Positions 32,090 through 42,839 of a DNA stretch of 64,000 nucleotides are shown one piece after another. The notes under the pieces are model-generated. The model made no database searches. It was not told the origin of the DNA and was given only the letters and a program-made list of their open reading frames with translations. The position numbers were made by a program, and so were the translations under genes. How positions within the stretch are numbered: position 1 is the first letter of the stretch; every line of letters begins with the position of its first letter. The DNA is from Cyclina sinensis. Its lineage: Eukaryota; Mollusca; Bivalvia; Venerida; Veneridae. The DNA is taken from contig JAAONU010000024.1 in the NCBI GenBank assembly GCA_012932295.1, positions 1 to 64,000 of the forward strand. The letters run 5' to 3'.

Positions 32090-32888
32090 AAGTCAACATG
32101 GCTCCAAAGAATTTCATAAAAGGCCACAATAACATTTCTGTAAAATTATTTTGAAAATGCGTTTGCAGTTTTTGAGGAGATTTTTGAAGTTTTCCGTATA
32201 GTCTTATAGCGAAAACAGATCCCCCCCTATGTAAGCCATGTTTTAAGGGAATCAAATTGCTTGAAGGACTTTGATAAATGGTCCGTTAAGGAACATGTTC
32301 GTGAAATTATTTTGAAATTAGGCTGGAGGATTTTGAGCAGAACATTTTGTAGAGTCTTCCATATAGTCATATAGCGAAAACAGGTCCCGCCCTCTGTAGG
32401 CAGTATTTTTCAGGGTCTCAAATGGCTTGAAGATTTTTGATAAAGAGCCAGCTAAGCAACATGTTTGTGAAAATATCTTGGAATCGGGCTGGTTGTTTCT
32501 GATAAGAAGACTTTCAAAGTTTTTGTTTTATCTAGTGAAAAAAGGGCCCGCTCTCTGTGGGCCATAATTTTAAGGGACCCAAATGGCCTAAAGGAAATTG
32601 CCAAAAGGTTTCCAAAGGAACATATTTGTGAAATCATTTCAAAATCGGCCTGGTAATTTTTGAGAAGAAGATTTTCAAAGTTTTCCCTTATGGTTTCCGT
32701 GGCAACCAGGATTCTGAATGGAACCAACTGATTTTAAGGAAAATAAAAAATGACTAACTGAGAAATATTCCTGTGAAGTTTGGTTAAGTAGTTTAGGAGG
32801 AGATGTTGATGACGGACAAATGCCGACGGACAATCACAAAACCTAACAGCTCACCGTTGAGTACTTCGTGCTCAGGTGAGCTAAAAAA
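32090..32888 (-). mobile_element. Hairpin/tandem-core element (AGCTCACC family), minus orientation
   Basis: Read on the minus strand it begins with T-rich DNA and the hairpin AGCTCACCTGAGCAC...AGCTGTTAGG (arms at 32848-32882), then a 'GTCCGTCGGCATTTGTCCGTC' type tract and 'ATCAACATCTCCTCCTAAAC'. About four ~185-bp units follow, with 'AAACTTTGAAAATCTTCTT' and 'AACAGGTCCCGCCCTCTGTA' (plus-strand) landmarks. The subterminal tract matches 888-960, so both belong to one superfamily. The 3' terminus was not found. Confidence 0.65.
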
Positions 32889-34050
32889 TCATTTTGGTAC
32901 AAATAGTATATACAGCTGTAAAAGTATTTAAAGTCTGAATAGTTTCCTCACAACGACAAACATAAATAAACAAAAATAAATAAATGAATGAAATGCAGAT
33001 CAGCTGTTCTGTCTAGTAGTAAGAAGAGCAAAAATTGTAGCATTATTTCTGTAATAAATTAATTAACTGTAAAATATAGGCCAAGACTCAATTCGAATTA
33101 GACGATCCGGTTCTATCAAAGACAGCTTGTCTTACACTGTTTTTGTCATCCTCACAGTATAATTAAATCTAGGAAATGGATTGGATGTTTACCAGCGTGC
33201 CTATTGGTAAAGAAGATGTCAACAATACAAAGCTTTAAAGTGAAGTGTTATCTTGACAAAGTGCAGAGTGCAAATTCATTTCTTAATTACGAAAAGTTAG
33301 TTTGTCTTTAAGGAAATATTATGTTGTTATTTACATAATTCTATTTCTTTTTTTTTATTTAACATCTTAAACAATTTAGTCTAAATTATTCCTCTTCTAT
33401 GAAGATACAGTTTACCAAATATAGCATTTAATTTTCTGTAGTGTTATGAAAGATACAAAAATTATAAAATCTAAAAGTTCAAGACTGTTCTTTGTTTCTG
33501 TTGACTCTGCTTTTGTGTTCAACATGAATTGATATTTCTTGTTACGTAGTAAAACTGTAGAATAACTCAATACGTCTGTCATATTTTAATACGGTAAATG
33601 ACACTGTAAAACCATTCTTCAGTTATTCCATAGCAAATACGCACATGACAGTTACATAAAAACATGCACTACTATTACAGACACTCGCAGAACATAAGGG
33701 TCTTGCTTGTTATAAAAAGACCACTGAATATGATATATCTGGATAAGACCTTTTTTTTCAAAGCATTATCGCCATGTTAAAAATAAAATGAAAATTCATT
33801 TACAGTACGGTATATTCTATCTAAAATAAATATGCTTGTTTTGCACATTCAATTTATTTTAGTAACACGTAAACAATGAAAATAAATATTTGTTATCAAT
33901 GTGGTCATCGTGGGCAGGAACTAAGCTTTTATCGATCTTGTAAATAATCTTTGAAACTGTCGTCAGCTCTCCGCGCATAAGTCAGTCAATTAGTCTACAT
34001 ATTAATGGGTCTTTTTAGCAACGGATGTGATCGTACTGGCGGTCGTATAT
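32889..34050. other. AT-rich DNA, nothing recognised
   Basis: No coding or repeat signature was recognised in this interval. Confidence 0.5.
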
Positions 34051-34056
34051 CAAATG

Positions 34057-34835
34057 TTTTAAATTACTAAAACTATCACTAAATGTGATTAATACCCCCG
34101 CAAGACTACTTCGGAACTGAGGAAGTTATTAGTAACGGAATACTTTGTAAAAAAATTCAAATAGAGTTATGGTTGTGTGCAATCAAAGATAGTTGTGCTC
34201 CTTGTACATTGCATTTCCTGTCATTGTGCTTGACCATTGTATGAAGTAGCATTGAATTCCAACCAGTAGTTTACAAGTTATGTTCCAGCCATGGAAAACG
34301 AACAAAGGGCAATAACTCCTCAAAAAGTGAAGACAGAGTTATAACACTTATACATTGCACTTCCTGTCATTAAGTTTGACCATTGTATGAAGTTCCACTG
34401 AATTCCAACCAGTAGTTTTCAAGTTATGCTCCCGACAAGGAAAACAAACAAAGGGCAATAACTGTGCAAATAGTGAGTGAAGATAGAGTTACATCTCTTA
34501 AACACTACACTTTGTCTCATTATGCTTGACCATTGTATGAAGTTGCATTGAATTCCAACCAGTAGTTTTTAAGTTATACTTTCGACAAGGAAAACAAATA
34601 AAGGGCAATAACTCTGCAAACAGTGAAGATGGAGTTATGATTCTTAAACATTGCACTTTCTCTCATTGATAATTGTGTGAAGTTGCATTGAATTCCAACT
34701 AATGCTTTCAAGTTATGCTCCGGGCAACGAGATTGCAACGGACCGACCGACCGACCGCCCGCCTGACTGCCCGACCGACCGACCGACCACTGGGTGACTC
34801 CTATACCCCACAAACTTCGTTTCGGGTGTATAATG
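34057..34835 (-). mobile_element. Hairpin/tandem-core element (ATACACCCGAAAC family), minus orientation
   Basis: On the minus strand the 5' hairpin is TATACACCCGAAACGAAG with GGGGTATA (arms at 34802-34832). A long (GGTC)n tract follows (34736-34792), then three to four ~150-bp units of the same core as 11.8-12.9 kb. At the other end, 'ATCACTAAATGTGATTAATA' (34074-34093) gives, on the minus strand, a TCACATTTAGTGA hairpin followed by TAGTTTTAGT. That matches the terminus near 60921, so both ends of this copy appear present. Confidence 0.7.
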
Positions 34836-35279
34836 ACATACGTCAAGGCACCTACTCTCGAACATTGTCAAAATAAAATGTGGCGTTAAATTGCCTATCA
34901 AATCCTAGTACATGGAATTCACAGATAAAAGAAAAACAAATCCTTAAAATTTCAATAAATCATTTCAAATATATACAGATATATTATATGTAACATGTAA
35001 ACGGTATAAGCATATAAATCGAAAATTTACTTAATGCATACGACTGAACTTTTTTTCACTAGCCAAACACTTGAAAACGTTCTCCTGATAATCATTCTAA
35101 ATTAACCTATGGCTTAATTTAGTGGTAATGACTGACATTCTTACTTTCTTTGAAAGGATAAATGAAACTGTTTTGGTTGCACAAAATCACACAGTAAAAT
35201 CTGGGTCAAACAGCACAAACATAAAACAAAAGCATTTCAGACTAGAAGATTTAAAAAGCTTTTCATGTAAAATTATGTT
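34836..35279. other. AT-rich spacer
   Basis: Nothing was recognised between two minus-oriented elements. Confidence 0.5.
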
Positions 35280-35660
35280 AAATTAAGTGTCCACTAGGGC
35301 CGGGTCAATATCGACCCTGGGGTCATGTTTCGAACAGACTTGATAGAGGTAATCTAGACAATGCTGCATACCAGATATCTTAGGTCTAGACCTTGTGATT
35401 TCTAACAAGAATATTTTTTTTTTTCCGTTGGTTGCCTTGGCAAACAGAGTTCTGCATGGAATAGAATTCTTTGAAATAATCCGAATTAGAACCATCAAAG
35501 GAACATTCCTGTGCAGTTTTATTAAAATCAGTTCAGTAGATTTTCACAAGAAGATTTGAATGAACGCTGTCCAGACGGAGTAACCGAAAGACAGACGAAC
35601 GCCTCTGACTGTGGGTGATCACGATAGCTCATCCTGAGCACTTGCCAGGTAAGCTAAAAA
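35280..35660 (-). mobile_element. Short minus-oriented hairpin element
   Basis: The minus-strand start is a T-run and hairpin AGCTTACC...GGATGAGCT (arms at 35626-35655), a GTGATCACCC segment and a GTCTGTC-like tract. One to two core units follow, related to the 168-bp core of 1.07-1.93 kb ('CCTGGGGTCATGTTTCGAAC', 'CTAGACAATGCTGCATACC' in plus sense). It is short because the core is nearly unamplified. Confidence 0.6.
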
Positions 35661-35842
35661 AGCCTCAAACGAAATCAACAAAAAGCTAAAAAATATAAAA
35701 CGTTTATCGCAGAAATGTTTAGAATACAGCAATATTAACGTCAATAAAATGTATAATCAATAATTGAAAATAATATAAGTTTTATAGATTCTTGGTGGGG
35801 AATACGGCCTCCTATAGCCTGGTTGGTTTATATTATAATGTT

Positions 35843-35967
35843 ATTAATTAGTCGAATTCATATTGGCTTTGTTATTGGGCTGAAGACAGTCATATTGGCC
35901 TGAGGCCGAAGGCCATTATGACGTCTGAAGCCCAATAACAAAGCCAATATGAATTCGACTAATTAAT
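35843..35967. repeat. Long palindrome, ~57-bp arms
   Basis: The left arm (35843-35900) and right arm (35911-35967) are inverted copies. The outer parts are perfect ('ATTAATTAGTCGAATTCATA' against its complement) and a few mismatches lie near the GGCC-rich centre. The following 480 bp contain several 'TATTGGCC' copies and end near 36450 with an inverted 'AATTAATTAATA' segment. The palindrome may therefore be one end of a ~0.6-kb element. Confidence 0.75.
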
Positions 35968-36452
35968 GACAATTTTATTAATTAACTTTATAATATTATG
36001 TTCAATTATCAAACTAAGTAATCCAAAACTCGTAATTTATAACAGGGTAAAACTTGTGATCGTCTGCTTCTCACTTCCACGCAACATAATATTTGGTAAA
36101 TATGAAAATCACTAAATGAAAAGTTGAACACTGCTAAATTTACAGTGATCCGATAGCGCAGGGTCTCCGCGAACTGTTTTGGCTACTTTTGAACTTTTTA
36201 AGAGATAAAAACTTTTATGTAAAAACTAGGCTAAGCATATTCAAAATGGCGTCAAACATAGTGAAAATCCTAGGCTCATATAAGGCCGAGTTTTACCTGA
36301 ATCCTGATTGGCTAAATCTCGTATTGGCCGACTTTTTACTTATTGGCCGTGTTTTTTCGTATTGGCCGAGTTTCGACCTTATTGGCGAGGCTTTGGTTGT
36401 ATCAAGCCAACAACATGGTCAGAATCTAGTTCAATATTATAAAATTAATTAA

Positions 36453-37084
36453 TAATTGTTCGAACAGGCTATTCGAGGCAGCAAACCAAGCCAAAAGTCT
36501 AAATAACGAATTTATAATACCGCAGATTATCTCTAAATCGAAAACCTGTCTATTTTCTACATACAATAAGACCATTTTCTTTTATTTGTTTACTCTCCTT
36601 ACGCGCCCCCTGACCTCTCTTCTTCCGTGACATTTCCGGAATAAACCAAACGTGTTTTGTACACAAACAATTTGTTTTTGATTTTGATTTAGATATACAG
36701 TTCAGAATCTTATCTATACCACACAAAAATAAGTAAAATTTTGGATTTCTCTTCATTGTCTTGATTACTGGACAGACTCATGCTTAAGAGACTATGAATG
36801 CGAAGATATTGTTGTTTATATTTTTGAATCGAGAGAACAGTTGGTTGCCATTTTTTATCCAATCAGAAATCGATAAGTTGTCGAGGCTCTTTAGGGGAAA
36901 CCATTGCTTACGGTATAAAAGGTTTTTTCTTCACGGTATATAAGGCTACGTATACGAGTGGTCTTAACCAATCTGATCTCGTTAAATTTATAAGCGGTAT
37001 TAGAATAAAGTAATATTGTTTAAGTATAGGTTAGTCTTTAATAACACGCATTAACAAAAATAAATTGGTCAGGCGTGCCGCTTT
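36453..37084. other. Spacer, nothing recognised
   Basis: AT-rich DNA with a short duplicated 'CGGTATA' phrase near 36910-36940. No coding sequence was recognised. Confidence 0.45.
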
Positions 37085-37261
37085 TTAATGATCAACATTA
37101 TTTTTCAACTGAATACAAAGCAGCTCTCTGAACCGCGTGGTTAGACGGACATGATTAAGTAAATTTAATTAAGTTAGTACACATTAACCTATAGATAGAC
37201 TTAGCAGAAATTTGAAAAATACTGCAATGTGATTGGACAAAAAAATAATGTTGATCATTAA
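37085..37261. repeat. 177-bp MITE-like inverted repeat
   Basis: TTAATGATCAACATTATTTTT (37085-37105) is repeated exactly in inverse orientation at 37241-37261, with 135 bp between. It is a compact candidate miniature element. No clear target-site duplication was seen beyond the TTAA included in the arms. Confidence 0.5.
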
Positions 37262-37858
37262 GTGAACAAAATTGTGTTTTTTACCTTTTCAAAATATATC
37301 ACCGTGTAAAGGCTTGATTAGAAAGCGGAAAGATATAATTCAAAACAGCCTTTATTATACATTACTTAAGTAAAAAAAAATATTTAGGATTTGCGTTAAC
37401 AGCAGCAGTAATTTTGTTAGATCGTCTATACTCGTTCTGAAATAACTCAACGTGAAACTTACACACATGATCGCAAACCATCTACTGTAGCTATATTAAA
37501 TATTGTTCGAATTAACAAGAAATGCTATGATGCTAGGGTAATTTGAATTTAATGTTTACGGTAAATGTTGGATTAAGACAAATAAACTCCGATGGTGAGA
37601 GATTGACTAATGTTAGCTGATGTTTAATCTGACATAAAACGTTGTGTAGAGTGATCACGAACGTTACTGCTGAAAATAAGTATTTCGTTACAGAAATGAA
37701 CAACTGTTCAATCCACTACATAGCAAAAGACAAACAACATAGCATATCTATTATGTTACATTTTGTTCATATATGCTGAGACTAAAATAAAAACTACTAG
37801 TATGTTTTTTTAAGTGACACGAATAAACTCCTTATGAGATGTAAAGGTACCTTTAAAA
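37262..37858. other. AT-rich spacer left of the foldback element
   Basis: Nothing was recognised. Confidence 0.5.
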
Positions 37859-38804
37859 CAACACTACGGAAGCCCATTGAGGCCGTTTTGAGTTAGAAGT
37901 TAGAAGGCAATTCCAACTTAGATATTAGATCTTAGATCTTAGAACTTAGAATTTCCGTAAAGGCTTAAAAAAGCCCAGAAAGGGACTGAGTGCACTTCGC
38001 ATCAGTAATCAATCCTTCCGTCTTTCCTTCTGTACCAGGTCAAGATCACAGTGGCTACTTAGATAAAAGTTAACCATTGCCTTAAATTTAAAGACTTGCA
38101 CGATGAAGTTATCAGCAGTTAGATACTGATTGGGGTCATCTATATAAATATATCAAAAGTATATAAAAAGACAAGGGTACTGAAATAAATTGCCATTTGC
38201 TACAATTTCCTAAGGTGACAAAGGGGCATAATTCTGCACACATGCTTAATGGTGTGACCTGCTCTTAGCTGCAAGTTGTTGCATGAGCAAAAAATGCTAT
38301 CGATATATGCGAAAACTAGCTATAAAACTAAAAATAAAGCGTGCCAAAAAACAACAACAACAACACTAATGTAAGAATCCAAAGCGATTTTATTAAAACC
38401 GCATGCAACTTTTGCTTGTTCCCTTAAATCTACTCAGTGATAAGGCAAATCACAAATTGCAAAAGTATTTTTTAGTTATGCAGTACGTTGTTTGTTGTTC
38501 TGTGTCAGACGTTTGGTCAAAGAATAAGTGTCAGCATCAGAAGAACCATGTCAACAGAATTTCACGCGATACATCTTCACTTGCGCATGCCTTTCAGAAT
38601 AGTAAGAACGTGTATGGATGTAGTTATGGATCTCTGTTGTACTCTGTACTCACTATCATTTCACCACGTAAAATGCATTTCATCAGTCTTTGACTAAATT
38701 TATGTCGCGTAAAGCTGCTAGTCAGTTTAACAATGCGGACCAACAGATATAACAATGCGGTGTAGACAAAATCGAAGTATAACCAAGCAGAGAGCACGTT
38801 AATG

Positions 38805-38945
38805 TTATAACTTAGATCTTAGAACTTAGACATAAGAACTTATTTCTTATAACTTAGATATTAGAACTTAGAACCTAGTTCTTAGAACTACGACATTAGA
38901 ACTTAGATCTTATAACTTAGTCATTAGAACTTAAACTTAAGTTAG
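38805..38945. repeat. Internal AACTTAGA(T/A)(C/A)TTAGAACTTAG subrepeat block
   Basis: About ten short units of the motif (T)TAGAACTTAG with single-base variants, of the same type as the subrepeats in both terminal inverted repeats of the surrounding element. Confidence 0.8.
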
Positions 38946-39614
38946 ATAGAATTTTTTTAAAATCTGTTCTGTTTTTCAAATGTTAAGCTAAAAGAAGGAA
39001 AATGTAACTCCATTCTCAAACATACAACTTTATTCATGTGACAGTAAATTACAAAACATGAACCAAGATACTTATCTCATTAATCATTAAAAAGAATATC
39101 ACCATCTCGACTAGAACTTGTCGATGGCATACCCCGTGCCACACTCAAGAAATAGTTAATACTAAAGCTTTGTTAAAGTTGACGCAAGCTTAGTTAACTA
39201 TGTAAAATAACAATATAATATCCTTCTACGATAAGCTATGGAAAAATTAATGAATGATAGGTTCTAGTCTTGTAAAATGCGCCCTTCAGAGAATGACAGC
39301 TAAATCCGTGATCACAACACTAGTTACTGGTGTAATAAAAAGCAGCCAAATTCCAAACATCCATGCTCATTTAGAGACCATTTTCGTCGTCTGGAAAAGA
39401 AATAGAGAAGATTCAGCAATAAGAAACATGATCAAATTATTTTCAATACACGTTAGAAATCCGACAGTAGTAATCATTATAAAACTGACAGTTATACAAT
39501 TTTAAACATTGTTCCAAATTTTTACAAGGGAGTAATTACATAAAGACGGGCAACAGATACTTGTGTTCTTCTTAAAGGGAAGCCCTGTGCATAAAAGGCC
39601 AGCTGAAATCACCA

Positions 39615-39905
39615 GCCTGGAGGAGCGGATCAGTGGTCCAGTGGTAACACGCTGAACTGGTAACCCAGGGGTCCCGAGATCGATCCGTCGCTCCACCACT
39701 AACATAGATAATTGTCTTTCGGATGAGACGTTAAACCGATGTCACATGTATCATTGCTGTGCACTGAGCATGCAAAAGAACCAGGAGTGTCTCTGGAATT
39801 GGATGCTGTATCTTGCACTACTCCCACAAAATAAAATAACTAATCTCTTCAGGGGGAGTCGGTCATATGGGCAACTGGTACCGACGATAAATAAGCTCAA
39901 ATAGA
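39615..39905 (+). mobile_element. tRNA-derived SINE
   Basis: A tRNA-like head (39622-39694) has an A box (TGGTCCAGTGG), a B box (GGTCCCGAGATCGATCC, 39670-39686) and complementary GGAGCGG/TCGCTCC acceptor-like ends. A conserved core TTCGGATGAGACGTTAAACC (from 39718) follows, of the type shared among deuterostome and molluscan SINE superfamilies. The 3' part includes 'GGGGGAGTCGGTCATATGGG' and ends near 'GATAAATAAGCTC'. It is inserted inside the foldback element. The exact ends and duplication are not certain. Confidence 0.8.
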
Positions 39906-40358
39906 TAGACTGAGATGTATTAGCCTAGAACAGTTGAATAGGGAAGTCTAGCGGTGCATATTAAGTATAAAGCTTACTGCCTGTGAATGATTGACGGGAG
40001 GCGGGGTTAGGTATACTTTAGAAATACCTCACTTTAACAAACACTGAAACAACTCTAATGCAATGGACTCACCGTAACATTAATTTGTAGCCATACAAGA
40101 TCAAAATTCCACTCTCGAATGAATAGATTTATCGTGAAAATATCACCAATGAATTATATCTCACCCATCTTTCTAGATCTTCGTGTCTACCGGCTGCTTT
40201 TGATTTCCTTGCAAAAATGGAGTTTCCCGCTTTCATGAGATTTCTACATTCTACGTTCTAAGACCTAAGTTCTAAGATCTAAGATCTAACATCTAAGTTC
40301 GAATGATTGCCTTCTAACTTCTAACTCATAACGGCCTCAATGGGCTCCCGTACAACAC

Positions 40359-41775
40359 TTATTCGTTTGTAAATTGAAATGTCAAAGTCTTCTGCCTCCA
40401 GAATGTAATATCGTGCTGTTATAAATTATTCAAACCAGTGTAATCTATAAGACAAATCTACCAAAAAGTATTGCTAAAAAATGTAAATGATAAAGCTGCA
40501 AGAAATGTACCTTATTTTGCAGATGTGGTTTAATATACATGTACAAATTTACTTTTTTTCAGGCGATTATTTCTATCTGATTGTTGGTTTTCGAGAAATT
40601 TAAACAAGACAGATTAAAGCACGCACTTCTTTAAGTTTGCGTACTGTGCGTTTTTTCTGTATCACATTTTTTATACTGTATTTCTTTGAATTCCTATGAA
40701 AATGACAAACCCTACAAATAACGGATTATATTCTGTATACCCATTTTATTGGCACATTTGCAATTTGCACAGGAACATACGCTCAAAAGTTTCTCCTTTA
40801 GGCATTCGGACACCCATAAATCGTTGAAAGAGCAAATGAACAAATGGCTGTCCATTCCCAGTAAATAGCAACAACATCTTTTAAAAACGAATTGCTAATT
40901 AAGTACATACACTTCGGTGCACATTATTATTATCGGTATAAAACCTTATACTATAAAAGGCAACACTTAAATTGCCTCTTTGTTACACTTCTGTAGATCG
41001 CGCCAATAATTTAGCATCTCTGATATTACATGGTACCAGTTTCTTTTGTTCAGGGCCTGTTAATATGAAACATAAAATAACATAATTATACTTTATATAG
41101 CAGGTTAAAATTTCATTTGTTATTAAGTAGCAGATGTTTCATATATATATTTTGTTCATATTTTGCTCAGCATGTGTCACAGAATTTCATAACATTGTTA
41201 TGCATTTGGTCATATATTCTTTGACATAAAACGTTCAAATTTGACTTATTAATAGTCAGACACCCTGTAGTTGCTTGATACGACTGTCTGTATGATATGT
41301 CCGAAATCAGAGCGAAATACATAGCAAGTTCAACATAGCATAATATTTAATTTAGACTGTGCAGAAACATATTTACCTGTAAGTTTAGTGCTCTCTGTAT
41401 TCAAATAACATTACAGTTTGCCCTAGTTTCTTATCCAATCAGAGAGGCCATATTCAGTTCAAATTTAAAAAATATATCCGATAAATAACCTGTATGAAAA
41501 AATAAGTGACTTTTTTTCTTTGATATGAACAGTGCGAGACATGTGGTATGTGGGCGGAATTATGCAAAATAGACAGAATAACATACGGGCATTATGAACT
41601 GAACTATACATGTAGAGAAAAGCCTCGTGACAACTTGAATGACAGACAATCGACATCTTTTTGGGCGCTAGAGGTGTCAATCAAAATGAAGGGGCGGTCT
41701 TAACAAGACTTCAGAGGAAGTTGCCGACGTGCGTACGTGACAAACTGTAAGCAAGTTACTGGTCTATATCAATTT
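40359..41775. other. AT-rich DNA, nothing recognised
   Basis: No coding domain or repeat family was recognised. The minus-strand frame at 41465-41680 has no recognisable motif. Confidence 0.45.
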
Positions 41776-41776
41776 T

Positions 41777-42264
41777 TATAGAACTTATTGCTTCGCTATT
41801 CCTTCGGCATCGCTCGCAATAAATTTCATAAAATTTGATATATGACCAATAACTTATACTTGTCGATTTCTTTCCTGAATAATCCTTGGTTTAATCATCT
41901 TACCGCTTTTGTCCTTGATTTAAAAAGTGATTTATTATCTTAGATATTGAAAGACCTTTATAGACTGTGTAGAATACGACCTTTTATTTCTAGAACATTC
42001 TGTAGGCACGGATTGTCTTTATATAGAACTTATTGCTTCGCTATGCCTTCGGCATCGCTCGCAATAAATTTCATAAAATTTGATATATGACCAATAACTT
42101 ATACTGGTCGATTTCTTTCCTGAATAATCCTTGGTTTAATCATCTTACCGCTTTTGTCCTTGATTTAAAAAGTTATTTATTATCTTAGATATTGAAAGAC
42201 CTTTATAGACTGTGTAGAATACGACCTTTTATTTCTAGAACATTCTGTAGGCACGGATTGTCTT
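41777..42264. repeat. Recent 245-bp tandem duplication
   Basis: 41777-42021 and 42022-42264 are nearly identical; only a few substitutions were seen (CTATTCC/CTATGCC, ACTTGTCG/ACTGGTCG, AGTGATTT/AGTTATTT). GAACTTATTGCTTCGCTAT begins at 41781 and 42026. The low divergence points to a young duplication. It holds the inverted fragments 'TATTGCTTCGC' and 'CGCTCGCAATA'. Confidence 0.9.
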
Positions 42265-42835
42265 TTAAATCTAGATATTTTCAGCAGAGACGGGCAAAAG
42301 AAATTAAGTTAAAATTAGTATAAGGCACCTTAAAGACATTGCTCCTCATAAGAACGAAATAGATGATGATCCAAGAATCGCAAATTTAAAAAAACTTCAC
42401 GACCTATTTCCGGACATCAAAAAGTCAGATCCAACTTAAATCAAAGTAATATTGAAATAACTTTTAAAATCAGATGTCAGATTTAGTAACATGTTCTTCG
42501 ATAATAAATTTACATCTTGCTTGATTCTTATTTGTTTTTCTTGTACTGAAGTAGTTATACCAATTACAATTGTTACTGCATAGGCTTGTTGACGTTAAGC
42601 TGTTAAGAAGCCGTCAAACAAGAAAGCAGACGCTACAACACGTGCTTATATGAGGCTAATTGACCTCAAATATTTCGTTCTGAGTATACGGTTAATTACA
42701 CTTACAATACGCTTCACTACTACTGCCATTAGTCTTACTCTTTGATAGCAAGAACTTGTTTTTTTGTTTCGGATCAACTTTACAGTTCGGGAACCGTGTA
42801 TTCATTGTTTAATAAAACAGGTGATAAATGTATTA
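42265..42835. other. AT-rich spacer
   Basis: Nothing was recognised. Confidence 0.5.
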
Positions 42836-42839
42836 ATCT

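Larger units (their letters stand above)
37865..40352. mobile_element. 2.49-kb foldback-type DNA transposon, ~95-bp TIRs, CAACAC duplications
   Basis: The ends are TACGGAAGCCCATTGAGGCC and, reverse complemented, TACGGGAGCCCATTGAGGCC. Similarity extends about 95 bp inward through 'GAGTTAGAAGTTAGAAGGCA' and 'AACTTAGAT' into TTAGATCTTAGAACTTAG subrepeats. CAACAC flanks both sides exactly (37859-37864 and 40353-40358). A further block of the AACTTAG subrepeats lies inside at 38805-38945. TIRs built of short subrepeats are a foldback hallmark. The superfamily is undetermined. No transposase is recognisable, so the element is non-autonomous, and it carries a SINE. Confidence 0.85.

Noticed and set aside
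38403..38697. Overlapping 96- and 69-residue frames inside the foldback element
   Set aside because: No transposase motif (DDE, HTH, zinc finger) is visible in either; the two frames overlap in different phases and look like chance.
39622..39694. A tRNA gene
   Set aside because: A and B boxes and acceptor-like ends are present, but a SINE body follows directly, the D and anticodon arms fold poorly, and the copy sits inside a transposon.
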